The translations under genes and the position numbers were made by a program. A model generated the notes under the pieces. It ran no database searches. It saw only the letters and a program-made list of their open reading frames with translations, and was not told the DNA's origin. A DNA stretch of 64,000 bases. Source: Terriglobia bacterium. GTDB lineage: Bacteria > Acidobacteriota > Terriglobia > Terriglobales > Acidobacteriaceae. The stretch covers positions 32,935 to 96,934 of the forward strand of contig JAIQFF010000002.1 in the NCBI GenBank assembly GCA_020073395.1, given 5' to 3'. Of the stretch, positions 1 to 9,432 are shown piece after piece. How positions within the stretch are numbered: position 1 is the stretch's first letter; the number at the start of each line of letters is the position of its first letter.

Positions 1-194
1 GGGAGCGCCCCTGGCCGGGCTCAGCCAGAAGTGGTGGTTTTCAGCCACCAGAAGCCATCCGAAGCCCGACATCGTGGGCCAGATCCTGGCCCTGAACCAG
101 CATGAGGGCCCGCGTCGCGGAAGAGTGGCCCTTCCAGGGCCGCTTTCTGTTCCCCAAGAGTCAAAACGTGTGGGGCTATTGCTCCAACGACCAA

Positions 195-1007
195 CTAGAA
201 GTTGACCTTGATCGCCAGTTGCACCTCGCGCGGCCCCACCGACGTATAGCTGATCTGTCCAAAGCTGGGGTCATCCACGGAAGTGTCCGGGGTGCCAAAT
301 ACCGGATGATTGAAGGCATTCTGCGCTTCAATGCGGAACTCCAGATTCATCTCTTCGCGCACACGGGCCAGCGAGAACTGCTTGCCCAGAGACAGATTGC
401 TGGTAAACGTCCGCGGCGTGCGGATGCTCCCCATGGCTCGCGGAGCATTGCCAAGGGTGAAATCGTCCGGACGCTGGAAGACGCCCGGATCGGCGAAGTA
501 TTGATCAACCCAATCCGGTCCATGATTGCGTTTGGGGGTTCCGACAACGTTCGGCCGCTGGCCGCCATAAGTAGGCAATGAATTTCCATCCGCGACGCTA
601 AACGTCAGCGGCCGCCCGTCAGCGATGCGCCATATCCCGCTGGTCTTCCAGCCGCCCACAATCGCCTCTAGCACGGGAGGCATGTTGCCGAGAAAAGCCC
701 GGTGCCGCCCGAAGGGAAGATCGTAGCTGTAGCTAAACTGCACCACCTGCGGAATGTCAAAGGTAGACAAGCTTCTTTCCAGCCACGGCTTGTTGGGATC
801 CTGCAGGCTGGTGAAGCTGCCCAGCCAGGTCACGTTGTCGTCGGCCTGGGAAGAGTCGTCAATTGACTTCGACCAGGTATAGGTCACCAGGAACTGCAAA
901 CCGTTAGAGTAGCGTTTTTCAGCGAGCAGTTGCAGTGCGTGATAGGTCGAATTAGCAATCAGTTGAACGTCGTTGGCAACACCCGTGAACTGAGGGTACG
1001 GAAGCAG
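195..1007 (-). pseudogene. C-terminal remnant of an Oar-like TonB-dependent receptor
   Basis: About 270 codons are open from an in-frame TGA at 1008-1010 to the stop at 195. The protein has the late beta-barrel signature of acidobacterial Oar-like receptors: a YPQFTG-type segment, YTWSKSIDD, a SYDLPFGR-type hairpin, and a C-terminus FNHPVFGTP...VQLAIKVNF ending in the aromatic residue typical of outer-membrane barrels. The plug, the N-terminal carboxypeptidase-regulatory-like domain and most of the barrel (roughly 800-900 residues of a usual ~1100) are absent. The fragment begins directly beside the leader of the next, plus-strand gene. I read it as a 5'-deleted remnant. A usable start exists only at an internal TTG (899), so expression as an outer-membrane protein is unlikely. 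Confidence 0.7.
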
Positions 1008-1039
1008 TCACGTTTCTCGCTTCGCAAACCGGAGACAAC

Positions 1040-1504
1040 ATGAAAACAAGATCGATCGTTCTGGCGATTGTAGTGTGCTTTGTCGGATTATCTTTGAGTT
1101 TCGCTCAGAACCCGCACATGGGTACGTGGAAGCTCAACGAAGCCAAGTCGAAGATCCCCGCAGGGATGATGAAGAACAGCACCGTCACGTACACCGAGGA
1201 GGGTGATAGCGTGAAGGTCACCACCGAGGGTACCAGCGGCGACGGCAGCGCCTTGCATACCGAGTGGACGGGCAAGTTCGATGGCAAAGACTATCCTCTG
1301 ACCGGCGATCCCGCCGCGGACACACGGTCCTATACCAAAGTCGACGATCACACACTGACCTTAGAAAACAAGAAGGGTGGAAACGTCACAACCAGCGGGC
1401 GAATCGTGGTTTCCGCGGACGGCAAGACTCGCACCCTGACCGCATCAGGTAAGAATTCGGCGGGCAAGAAGGTCACCAGTAAAGCGCTCTACGACAAGCA
1501 GTAG
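1040..1504 (+). CDS. small exported protein of unknown function
   Basis: This 154-residue protein starts at ATG after a GGAGA ribosome site. Residues 1-22 form a clear Sec signal peptide (MKTR, then a hydrophobic core, then SFA-Q). The mature part begins with GTWKLNEAKSK and is rich in alternating Thr/Val/Asp segments. This suggests a small beta-barrel or beta-sandwich of the lipocalin-like type often seen in Acidobacteriota, secreted to the periplasm. No catalytic motif is visible. It stands alone between a receptor remnant and a convergent two-component operon, so context gives no function. Confidence 0.75.
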   Translation: MKTRSIVLAIVVCFVGLSLSFAQNPHMGTWKLNEAKSKIPAGMMKNSTVTYTEEGDSVKVTTEGTSGDGSALHTEWTGKFDGKDYPLTGDPAADTRSYTKVDDHTLTLENKKGGNVTTSGRIVVSADGKTRTLTASGKNSAGKKVTSKALYDKQ

Positions 1505-1966
1505 TTGCATTTTTGACCCCGGTTCGATGTCCCCCGCATTCATGCTGTGGGACGTCGGGCTGGCGGAGTCTAGCCAGCAAGACGGGTACGAGCGAATCGG
1601 GCGGCCTGTAACTGTTGAAAGATCGCGTTACAGCAACAATCCGAGTCCACGGACTGCTCAAAGATGGGAGGTAGGTCGCTTGGGCTTTTCCCCAAAGGTC
1701 AAAAGGCGCCCATTTCCGCTCATCATTCAACTGAACTGAGCAGGATTTTCGGCGTTTTTCCGAACCCGAGTCATTCCGTCCGTGCTTCAGGTTCAATCGG
1801 CTAATTGAATGTGGTCGTCATGCCACCGCAGGTCGGCCTTTAGGCGCAGCGGCGCCACCGGAGCTGAAGCCCGACTCAGGTTCCCTCGCGACGCGGCGCT
1901 GAAGCGCCGCTCTTCCACGGTGCTGTTGAGGTCCGCTTAACGAGCTGCTCCAAAAGCGTCAATGCC
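1505..1966. other. intergenic spacer with one inverted repeat
   Basis: There is no convincing gene in these ~460 bases between two convergent units. A palindrome with 8-bp arms (GCGGCGCT/AGCGCCGC, 2-nt loop) lies at 1893-1910. It has the same architecture as the element at 42814-42831. It could act as a weak bidirectional terminator but is not followed by a T tract. Confidence 0.5.
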
Positions 1967-3355
1967 CTATTCTTCATTCTCCTTTTCCCCCTCGTCGCCA
2001 ATGCCAATTTTCGAGAGCCGATAACGCAGCGCGTTGCGCGAGAGCCCCAGCATGCGCGCGGCCTGGCTCTTGTTGCCATGAGCGCGGCGTAGAGCTTCCT
2101 GGATCATCTCGTCTTCCCACTGCTCCAGAGTCATACCCTCGGGAAGAAAACTGGACGAGAGATCAGCCGTCTTACCGGCCCGCGAGTCAATATGAATGTC
2201 GCCGGCTTCCAGTAGCGGACCCGAAGACAACGCCGACGCCCGCTCCAGGATGTTCTGCAGTTCGCGCACGTTCCCCGGCCAGTGATAGTCCATCAGCATC
2301 TTTAAAGCTTCCGGCGAAACGCCGCTGAGCTTCTTGCCAGAGTCCTGAGCAAAGCGTGAGAGAAACAGGTTCACCAGCTCGGGAATATCCTCCTTGTGCT
2401 CGCGCAACGGAGGAATATCGATGGGCACAACATTCAGCCGGTAGTAGAGGTCCTCGCGAAAGGTGCCATCCTCGAGGGCCGCCCGCAAATCCCGATTGGT
2501 GGCCGCCACCAGCCGCACGTCCACTTTGATGGTCCTGGTGCCGCCTAGCCGCTCGAACTGGCGCTCCTGCAAAACCCGGAGCAGCTTCACCTGGATTGTG
2601 GGAGGAACATCGCCGATTTCATCGAGGAATAGGGTCCCTTTATCGGCGAGTTCGAACTTTCCGGGTTTGCTGCCGCTGGCGCCGGTAAAGGCGCCCTTTT
2701 CATAACCAAACAGTTCGCTCTCCAGAAGGTTCTCCGGAATGGCGGCGCTGTTGATCTTGATGAACGGTCCGGATGCCCGGCGTGATTTCTCGTGGATGGC
2801 GCGCGCCACCAGGTCTTTGCCCACGCCGCTTTCCCCACCCAGCAGCACGGTGGAGTTGGTGGGCGCCACCCGTTCCACCGTGGCCAGGACCTCCTGCATT
2901 TTCGCGCTGCGCGCCACCAGGTTGGGGTGCTGGTAACGCTGTTGCAGAGCCTCGCGCAGCGAACGGTTCTCCACCCGCAGGCGCTGCACATCCAGCTCCT
3001 TGTGCACCACCATGCGCATTTCGTCGAGAGAGAAGGGTTTGAGGACGTAATCGCTCGCCCCCGCTTTCATGGCCTCGACCGCGGTTTCGACTGTCCCGAA
3101 CGCGGTCATGACAATTACCGGCAGCGCCGCCTGAAAGCGTTTTACGGCCTGCAGGAAATCCAGCCCATTCATGCCCGGCAACTTGAGATCGGTGATCACC
3201 AGATCGACGGGACCGTTTTGCAGCAGCTTCAAACCTGTTTCCGCATCCTCGGCGGACACCGTTTGGAAACCGTCGTCTCCCAGATTGAGTTCCAGGAGAC
3301 GGCGCATCTTTGCCTCGTCCTCGACAATTAGAATGGTCGCGTTCGGGATCGTCAT
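1967..3355 (-). CDS. sigma-54-dependent NtrC-type response regulator
   Basis: The 462 residues read in order: receiver domain (1-120, phospho-acceptor Asp56 in VITDLKLPG, conserved Lys in VLKPF), AAA+ sigma-54 activation domain (about 145-375, Walker A GESGVGKD, GAFTGA loop that contacts sigma-54), and a Fis-type helix-turn-helix at the C-terminus (GNKSQAARMLGLSRNALRYRL). All essential residues are present, so it should activate sigma-54 promoters when phosphorylated. Its start ATG overlaps the stop of the upstream kinase gene (ATGA), indicating a translationally coupled kinase-regulator pair. The target genes are not evident; it is separated from the hydrogenase operon by the fucose cluster. 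Confidence 0.95.
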   Translation of the reverse strand: MTIPNATILIVEDEAKMRRLLELNLGDDGFQTVSAEDAETGLKLLQNGPVDLVITDLKLPGMNGLDFLQAVKRFQAALPVIVMTAFGTVETAVEAMKAGASDYVLKPFSLDEMRMVVHKELDVQRLRVENRSLREALQQRYQHPNLVARSAKMQEVLATVERVAPTNSTVLLGGESGVGKDLVARAIHEKSRRASGPFIKINSAAIPENLLESELFGYEKGAFTGASGSKPGKFELADKGTLFLDEIGDVPPTIQVKLLRVLQERQFERLGGTRTIKVDVRLVAATNRDLRAALEDGTFREDLYYRLNVVPIDIPPLREHKEDIPELVNLFLSRFAQDSGKKLSGVSPEALKMLMDYHWPGNVRELQNILERASALSSGPLLEAGDIHIDSRAGKTADLSSSFLPEGMTLEQWEDEMIQEALRRAHGNKSQAARMLGLSRNALRYRLSKIGIGDEGEKENEE

Positions 3356-4629
3356 GAACCTCCAGCTCCCTGCCCAGCCTCTTCCTCTACCGGAAAGAAG
3401 ATCACGAAACCGGCCCCCTTCTCATCTGATTTCTCTAGCCGGATAGTGCCGTGATGCTCATCCACAATCTTTGAAACGATGGAAAGCCCCAGTCCGACGC
3501 CAGTTTTCTTGGTGGTCACAAAAGGATTAAAGATCTGCTCCCGCATTTCCGCCGGGACCCCAGGGCCGGTGTCTTTCAACCGCACCTGAACCCCCTTACG
3601 CCCGTTCGAACTCGTGCCCGAAACCTCGACTCGAAAGGTTCCGCCATCCTCGCCCATGGCCTCATAGGCGTTCTGGACCAGATTCAGAAACACCTGTTCG
3701 CAAAGATTCTCGTCGAGCGGCACCAGAGGCAAATCACCCTGATATTCGCGCTGCACCACTATGGGCTCGCCCTTCCACTGTTCCGCCACTGACTTCAGGG
3801 CCTGGTCAAGCAGGTCCGTCACCCGCAGGAGACGGGTTTCGATACGCAGCGGCCGCGCAAAATCGAGAAAGCGGGTGACCAGCGCGCTCGCCCGGTTTAC
3901 TTCGCTCGATATGTACCCTGCCAGCTCGCTGGCCAGGGGATTCGAGTCTTCCAGCTTGCGGTTGAGGGTCTCCGCCGACCCCTTGATCACTCCCAGCGGA
4001 TTGCGAATTTCGTGCGCCAAACCCGCTGAAAGCTGCCCCAGGGCCGCCAGCCGCTCAGAGCGTCGAGCTTCCGCCTGGGCCCGCTCCAGCTGGCGATTGA
4101 CCTCCGTCAATTGTTCGGCCACCTGCTGATATTGCGTCGTCTTCCGCCGGTTCTCCAGGGTGAAGCGGTTCACCACCATCGCTGCCAGGAAAAAAAACAT
4201 GATGCGGATGGCGAGTTCGGCCGCTCCGGTGGGGGTCAGAGTGTATTCCTGCAACGCTGGATAGAGATATGAACAGTAGGCGGCCGAGGCCAGCGCGGTC
4301 CAGAGCAAAGTGCCCCAGGAACCAAAGTGGATGGCGGCGGTAACGATCGGGACGTAGTAGATAGGATAGTAACTGCTGTTAATGCCCAGCTCGCCCGTGT
4401 GATTTATCAGCAGTGTCGCCAACAGGATCTTGATCAGGACCACGAGGGAGCGTCCATATCGCGGCCAGTTTGCGATGATTCGGCCTTCGGCCAGCTGGAC
4501 TACGCCAATGGCCAGCAACACCAGCTGCTTGTGGCGTTCCCACACTGGCGGTAACGCTGCCAGGCCCAACAGGAAAAGCAGCCAAAGCACGTCCATCCAG
4601 CTGATACGGCTTTGTTTTTCTTCGTTCAT
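3352..4629 (-). CDS. membrane histidine kinase, partner of the NtrC-type regulator
   Basis: This is a 425-residue sensor kinase. Residues ~10-150 are strongly hydrophobic and form about five or six membrane segments, with no large periplasmic sensor loop, so the signal is probably read within or near the membrane. A coiled segment (about 155-195) leads to the HisKA box LAHEIRNPLG carrying the phospho-accepting His. The HATPase domain follows, with an N box (NLVQNAYEA), G1 (DTGPGVP) and G2 (GVGLGLSIV). The kinase precedes and overlaps the sigma-54 response regulator by 4 bases. The overall arrangement resembles the NtrB/ZraS-type kinases paired with NtrC-family regulators. Confidence 0.93.
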   Translation of the reverse strand: MNEEKQSRISWMDVLWLLFLLGLAALPPVWERHKQLVLLAIGVVQLAEGRIIANWPRYGRSLVVLIKILLATLLINHTGELGINSSYYPIYYVPIVTAAIHFGSWGTLLWTALASAAYCSYLYPALQEYTLTPTGAAELAIRIMFFFLAAMVVNRFTLENRRKTTQYQQVAEQLTEVNRQLERAQAEARRSERLAALGQLSAGLAHEIRNPLGVIKGSAETLNRKLEDSNPLASELAGYISSEVNRASALVTRFLDFARPLRIETRLLRVTDLLDQALKSVAEQWKGEPIVVQREYQGDLPLVPLDENLCEQVFLNLVQNAYEAMGEDGGTFRVEVSGTSSNGRKGVQVRLKDTGPGVPAEMREQIFNPFVTTKKTGVGLGLSIVSKIVDEHHGTIRLEKSDEKGAGFVIFFPVEEEAGQGAGGS

Positions 4630-4855
4630 CGAGACGGCTATAACCCTCGGACCTCACCATAGCCTCGTCAGCAGTGTATCTCGCCTCATATCTTGACGGT
4701 CAACGGAACCTCGATTCCGGTTAGCGCCTCGCGTTGAACGAATCCCGGTGAGCGCAAGTCGAAGGCCCTCTCTTTTTCCGAAGATTTATCAGCTCATAGG
4801 GATCCTTCGACTCCGAAAGGCATTTCGCAGCGAAATATCTTCCTCCGCTCAGGAG

Positions 4856-4895
<40 letters not shown>

Positions 4896-4960
4896 GCGGC
4901 AGCCTCTCAGCGGTTACTACGCCCCCGGCCGCAAGAGTCGAAGAGATTGCCCGCACCCGG

Positions 4961-5135
4961 TACAATTGCCGAGCCCATGACTATCCGCCTCTTCCCAAAT
5001 CGGAGAGATTTCCACAGTAGCCCGAATGGGCCATTCACAGGCTCCCTCCCAGCCTTTATCTTGATGTTGAGCAGGCTTCGGGGGAGGGCTGTTCGACAAA
5101 CGTCCCATGACTTAACCAAGTCTGGGACGTTTTGT
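4961..5135 (+). promoter_or_regulatory. putative leader/attenuator or small RNA upstream of the fucose cluster
   Basis: A good -10 box (TACAAT, 4961-4966) is followed about 130 bases later by a strong hairpin at 5098-5132. Its stem pairs AAACGTCCCA with TGGGACGTTT plus GACTT with AAGTC around an AACC loop, with one bulged T. It runs straight into a T-rich GTTTTGTATT, so it looks like an intrinsic terminator. No gene lies upstream on this strand. The 9-mer CCCATGACT occurs both in the terminator's left arm (5104-5112) and near the presumed transcript start (4974-4982), so the right arm could pair with either copy. That is the layout of an attenuator; a free small RNA is the alternative. No clear -35 box was found. 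Confidence 0.4.
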
Positions 5136-5218
5136 ATTGAGCGCCACATCACACACCTGACGTGTCCAACCGTAAAGAAGAAGCGGCATCCCGGCGCCGC
5201 CGCGGGAAGGACAATGAA

Positions 5219-6232
5219 TTGAAGGCCCTGGTAATCAAAGAGCCGGGACACGCGGAGATCAGGGCAGTGTCCGACCCAGCGGCCGATCGGGGCGGCCTGC
5301 TTCTGAAGGTCCGCATGGTGGGTTTTTGCGGAAGTGACCTGAATTCCTTCCGCGGCCGCAACCCACTGGTATCTTTCCCCCGAATTCCCGGCCACGAAGT
5401 TTCGGCCACGATTGTCGAAGGCAGTAACCAGAACCCCGCACTTGCTGCCGGGGTGGATGTGACGCTGTCTCCCTACACCAGTTGCGGCCAGTGCGCCTCC
5501 TGCCGCCGCGGCCGCCCCAATGCCTGCCAATTCAATGAGACGCTCGGAGTACAGCGGGACGGGGCAGCCACGGAATACATCGTAGTGCCCGCTGAAAGAA
5601 TCTATCCGGCGAAGCTTACCCTCAAGGAGTTGTGCCTGGTAGAACCGTTGACCGTTGGCTTTCACGCGGTGGCCCGTGGACGGGTGACTGCCAACGATAG
5701 GGTGGCAATCCTGGGCTGTGGCGGGGTTGGGCTCGGCGCCGTGGCCGCGTCGGGTTTCCGCAGCGCAAGGACCATCGCCATCGACCTGGACGACGAAAAG
5801 CTAAACACCGCACGGGCGGCGGGCGCCACCCATTCCATCAACACGGCCAGGGAAGAGTTGCACCCGCGCCTGGCTGAATTCACCGATGGCCGCGGCCCCG
5901 ACGTGATAGTCGAAGCCATCGGACTACCCGCAACCTTCCGTGCCGCGGTAGAAGAAGTGGCCTTCACCGGCAGAGTCGTGTATATCGGTTATGCCAAAGA
6001 GTTGGTGGCTTACGAGACCCGGCTCTTCGTACAGAAAGAACTCGACATTCTCGGGTCGCGAAACGCTCTGCCGGAGGATTTTCGCGATGTAATTCGCATG
6101 CTGGAGGAGCATCGCTTTCCGGTAGACGATGCCGTCAGCTCGATCGTGACCATGAATGAAGCTCCGCATGCCCTGGCGGCATGGAGCGAGAATCCGACGC
6201 GGGTGAAGAAAATCATGATGCGCATGGACTGA
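5219..6232 (+). CDS. zinc-dependent medium-chain alcohol dehydrogenase, fucose cluster
   Basis: A 337-residue MDR-family dehydrogenase that should oxidise a sugar-derived or polyol alcohol with NAD(P). Visible features are the catalytic-zinc site (GFCGSDLN, GHE), the structural-zinc lobe with four cysteines (CGQCASCRRGRPNAC), the Rossmann motif ILGCGGVGLG, and an acidic residue (AIDLDD) that favours NAD. I chose the TTG at 5219 because the family begins with KALVI at this point and GGGAAGG precedes it; a GTG at 5162 would add 19 basic residues. Relatives include L-galactonate-5-dehydrogenase and threonine-dehydrogenase-like enzymes. Its position ahead of a fucose permease and two fucosidases suggests a role in oxidative L-fucose breakdown, but the substrate is inferred. 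Confidence 0.85.
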   Translation: MKALVIKEPGHAEIRAVSDPAADRGGLLLKVRMVGFCGSDLNSFRGRNPLVSFPRIPGHEVSATIVEGSNQNPALAAGVDVTLSPYTSCGQCASCRRGRPNACQFNETLGVQRDGAATEYIVVPAERIYPAKLTLKELCLVEPLTVGFHAVARGRVTANDRVAILGCGGVGLGAVAASGFRSARTIAIDLDDEKLNTARAAGATHSINTAREELHPRLAEFTDGRGPDVIVEAIGLPATFRAAVEEVAFTGRVVYIGYAKELVAYETRLFVQKELDILGSRNALPEDFRDVIRMLEEHRFPVDDAVSSIVTMNEAPHALAAWSENPTRVKKIMMRMD

Positions 6233-6273
6233 GTGAGGGCTTCTGTGTGTGATGTGTAGTTGTGTGGGTTTCT

Positions 6274-6349
6274 GTGTGGTCGCGGGCGACTCGCCCGCGA
6301 GAGCTGAAAGCAAAGTCAAAAGCCGCAGGCGAGTCGCCCGCGACCACAC
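6274..6349. repeat. inverted repeat, GGTCGCGGGCGACTCGCC family
   Basis: Two nearly identical arms of about 25 bases (6274-6299 and 6324-6349, one mismatch) are separated by 24 bases between the dehydrogenase and permease genes. It sits inside the fucose transcription unit and could form a long hairpin in the mRNA. It appears to be a dispersed genomic repeat, not a gene-specific signal. Confidence 0.75.
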
Positions 6350-6368
6350 TCGGATAAGAGATCACTCT

Positions 6369-7682
6369 ATGCAAGTATCGAATGCTGCCGTCAGCCCAGC
6401 TACGACTGGGTCCAGGCACGGACTGCTGTTCCCTGCTGGGCACCTCCTGCCCTTCTTTCTGGTTACAGCACTGTTCTTCTTATGGGGCGTGCCCAACAAC
6501 CTGAACGATGTGCTGATCCGGCAGTTCATGAAATCATTTGCCATTACCCGGTTCCAGGCGGGCCTGGTACAGTTTGCGTTTTACATGGGCTACGTCGTCC
6601 TGGCGATGCCGGCGGCGCTGCTCATGCGCAAGCTCGGCTACAAATCCGGATTCGTGATCGGACTGCTCCTGTTCAGCTTGGGGACATTCCTGTTCTGGCC
6701 GGCCGCGGTGGCGGGGCGCTATATTTTTTTTCTGCTCGCCCTGTTCGTCATTGCCAGCGGATTGTCCTTTCTCGAAACTGCCTCCAACCCCTTCATCGCG
6801 CAGTTGGGAGATCCGGAGAGTTCGGAGAGACGCCTCAACTTCTCACAGGCCTTCAATCCCCTGGGTTCGATCAGCGGTGTCCTCATCGGCACGGCATTCA
6901 TCTTTTCCGGCGTGGAATTGAGTTCGCAACAGGTTGATTCCCTGAAGTCGCAACATCTCTATGACGCGTACTTGCGATCGGAAACGCTGCGCGTAGTCAA
7001 GCCCTATCTGGTTCTGGGGGTGATCGCGCTGATCTGGGCGGTGTTAATTTGGCGGACGAAATTTCCCGCGATTCAGAGCGAGCATGAAGCCGGCGGCGAT
7101 CATGGGCGCTTTCTGGACCTGCTCCGCTATCCGCACTTCCTGCTGGCCGTGGTGGCACAATTCCTGTACGTCGGCGCCCAGGTGGGGACATGGAGCTATT
7201 TCATCCAGTATGTGCAGGACTACACCCACCAGCCCGAGAAAGTCGCGGGATACTTCCTCACTGGCACGCTAGGGGGCTTCGGAATCGGACGTTTTATCTC
7301 CGCTTACCTGATGCGCTTCATCGCCCCCAACAAACTACTGGGCATATACGCCTTATTCAACATCGTGTTGGTCAGTGTGGCCGTGCTGCGGCCGGGCTGG
7401 GTCGGATTGTGGGCGGTCTTTCTCACCAGCTTCTTCATGTCGCTGATGTTTCCCACCATCTTCGCCCTGGGATTGAAGAAACTCGGGCCCAACACCAAGA
7501 TTGGCGGCTCCTTGCTGGTGATGGCAATCGGCGGCGGGGCCGCGGTGCCGCCGCTCATGGGCCTGATTGCGGAAGCCCACGGCATGGCCGCAGCGTATTT
7601 GCTTCCCCTCGTGGCCTATGCCTTTATCGCGGCCTACGCCTTCGTCGGCGCCAAGGCCGGACTTTCTGAGGAAACGGTGTGA
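6369..7682 (+). CDS. fucP: L-fucose:H+ symporter-type MFS permease
   Basis: This 437-residue integral membrane protein has about 12 hydrophobic helices. Early helices carry the FucP-family signature FFLWGVPNNLNDVLIRQFMKS, and the first half contains SFLETASNPF with NFSQAFNPLGS, typical of FucP/GluP sugar symporters. Start: the ATG at 6369, because the upstream codons in frame read through the inverted repeat. It is flanked by a sugar dehydrogenase and two exported alpha-fucosidases, so uptake of the L-fucose they release is the most economical role. Glucose/galactose transport cannot be excluded from sequence alone. Confidence 0.88.
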   Translation: MQVSNAAVSPATTGSRHGLLFPAGHLLPFFLVTALFFLWGVPNNLNDVLIRQFMKSFAITRFQAGLVQFAFYMGYVVLAMPAALLMRKLGYKSGFVIGLLLFSLGTFLFWPAAVAGRYIFFLLALFVIASGLSFLETASNPFIAQLGDPESSERRLNFSQAFNPLGSISGVLIGTAFIFSGVELSSQQVDSLKSQHLYDAYLRSETLRVVKPYLVLGVIALIWAVLIWRTKFPAIQSEHEAGGDHGRFLDLLRYPHFLLAVVAQFLYVGAQVGTWSYFIQYVQDYTHQPEKVAGYFLTGTLGGFGIGRFISAYLMRFIAPNKLLGIYALFNIVLVSVAVLRPGWVGLWAVFLTSFFMSLMFPTIFALGLKKLGPNTKIGGSLLVMAIGGGAAVPPLMGLIAEAHGMAAAYLLPLVAYAFIAAYAFVGAKAGLSEETV

Positions 7683-7736
7683 GAAACGTGTCGGTGTTCC
7701 GGACAGCAATAAAAAATACTGGTGATAAAGGAAAAC

Positions 7737-9401
7737 ATGCACATGCCTCCCCTGCCCCTGAGTTCCCTTCGCGGATTATTAGCCGGCATCCTGGCTCTCG
7801 GAGTCATAGCCGCTCTTCCCTGTCACTCCCAAACTCCGGCATCACCCACTGCTCCCACTGCGTCCGAAGACCCAGCTCTTATCGATCAGGCCTGGCAGAG
7901 GGCAAGTGCGAAGTATGACGCCCCGCGCACTGCGATCCTCGCTGACGTGGACCGCGTTGCTCATCAGGGCCCGTTTCGTCCGGACTGGGAATCGCTTCAG
8001 AAATATCAGGTCCCCGAGTGGTACAAGGATGCGAAGTTCGGAATCTTCATTCATTGGGGTATCTATTCAGTCCCGGCGTTTGGCAACGAGTGGTATCCGC
8101 GCAACATGTACAGAAAAGATTCGGAAGAGTACCAACACCACATCGCCACCTACGGGCCGCAGGACAAGTTTGGCTACAAGGATCTCATCCCCATGTTCAG
8201 GGCCGAGCACTTTGATGCCGTCGCCTGGGCTCGCCTGTTCAAGGAATCGGGCGCCAAATACGTGGTCCCCGTGGCGGAGCATCATGACGGCTTCGCCATG
8301 TATGACAGCGGTCTTAGCGACTGGACTGCAGCCAAGATGGGCCCGAAACGCGACGTTATCGGCGACCTGGCCCAGGCGGTTCGGGCGGAAGGTTTGCACT
8401 TTGGAACATCCTCGCACCGCGTGGAGCACAATTTTTTCCTGGGCATTGGCCGCACTATTCCGTCCGACATCAACGATCCGAAATACGCTGCCTTCTACGG
8501 CCCGGCGCATACCTGGCTGGAGGCCCGGAGGGGCACGCCGCTCGCCAACGATTTCACTTACGTCTCTTCCGCCTGGGCCGACGACTGGCTGGCCCGCTCT
8601 TCCGAGATTGTCGAGAAGTACCATCCCGACATCATGTACTTCGACTGGTGGATCGGCCAGCCTTCTATCCGTCCCAATCTGACCCGATTCGCGGCGTTTT
8701 ACTACAATGCATCGCTCAAATACGGCGATCACGTTGGCGTCATAAACTACAAAGACTGGGCCATTGAAGAACACTCCGCGGTCCTCGACCTGGAACGCGG
8801 GCAGCTTGCCGACATTCGCCCCCTGTACTGGCAGACCGACACCTCGGTCAGCAACAAATCCTGGGGCTATATCAAGAACGACACTTTCAAATCGCCGCAG
8901 TTTGTGGTGCAGCAGCTCATCGATATCGTCAGCAAGAACGGCAATCTGCTCCTGAACATCGGTCCGAAGCCGGATGGCACCATCCCCGACGAGGTGCAGC
9001 AGGTGTTGCGGGACGTGGGTTCGTGGCTCGCGGTGAACGGCGACGCAATTTACGGAACGCGTCCGTGGAAGATTTACGGCGAAGGGCCAACCCAGGTCGC
9101 AGCGGGTTCGTTCCATGACACCGACACCGCCAACTACACCGCGGAAGACTTCCGCTTCACCACGAAAGGCAACAACCTGTACGCCATTGAACTGGGCTGG
9201 CCGGCCGGCGGAGAGGCAGTCATTCATTCGCTGGGCACAGCGGTGGGCAGCCAGAAAGTTGAGTCGGTGAGCCTGGTCGGCTCGGATGCCAGGATTCAAT
9301 CGCGGCAAGAGGCCGACGGTTTGCACCTGCAACTTCCGCCGCAAGCTCCCGGCAAGTATGCTTATGTTTTCCGCGTGCTTTTTGGAAACGCAGCCCGATA
9401 G
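7737..9401 (+). CDS. exported GH29 alpha-L-fucosidase (first copy)
   Basis: A 554-residue glycoside hydrolase that should release L-fucose from glycans outside the cytoplasm. It has a Sec signal peptide (residues ~1-32, cleaved near CHS-Q). The GH29 (beta/alpha)8 domain shows the family hallmarks KFGIFIHWG, YVVPVAEHHDGFAMY, and PDIMYFDWW with the Asp expected to be the nucleophile. A GNLLLNIGPKPDGTIP segment and a C-terminal beta domain follow. The ATG at 7737 follows AAAGGA; an upstream in-frame GTG is less likely. It sits between the permease and a second, divergent GH29 gene, and its last bases lie 31 nt before the latter's start. Confidence 0.93.
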   Translation: MHMPPLPLSSLRGLLAGILALGVIAALPCHSQTPASPTAPTASEDPALIDQAWQRASAKYDAPRTAILADVDRVAHQGPFRPDWESLQKYQVPEWYKDAKFGIFIHWGIYSVPAFGNEWYPRNMYRKDSEEYQHHIATYGPQDKFGYKDLIPMFRAEHFDAVAWARLFKESGAKYVVPVAEHHDGFAMYDSGLSDWTAAKMGPKRDVIGDLAQAVRAEGLHFGTSSHRVEHNFFLGIGRTIPSDINDPKYAAFYGPAHTWLEARRGTPLANDFTYVSSAWADDWLARSSEIVEKYHPDIMYFDWWIGQPSIRPNLTRFAAFYYNASLKYGDHVGVINYKDWAIEEHSAVLDLERGQLADIRPLYWQTDTSVSNKSWGYIKNDTFKSPQFVVQQLIDIVSKNGNLLLNIGPKPDGTIPDEVQQVLRDVGSWLAVNGDAIYGTRPWKIYGEGPTQVAAGSFHDTDTANYTAEDFRFTTKGNNLYAIELGWPAGGEAVIHSLGTAVGSQKVESVSLVGSDARIQSRQEADGLHLQLPPQAPGKYAYVFRVLFGNAAR

Positions 9402-9432
9402 ACTGCGGGTTCCAACCAATCAGGAGGCGCTC

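Noticed and set aside
1893..1910. intrinsic terminator for the two-component operon
   Set aside because: The palindrome is strong but has no T tract on either side and matches a dispersed element type.
4907..5665. 252-codon open frame on the minus strand over the leader and dehydrogenase start
   Set aside because: No domain or ribosome site, and it is antisense to the zinc-binding part of the dehydrogenase.
8067..9419. 450-codon frame antisense to the first fucosidase
   Set aside because: Shadow of a certain GH29 gene; no family resemblance.
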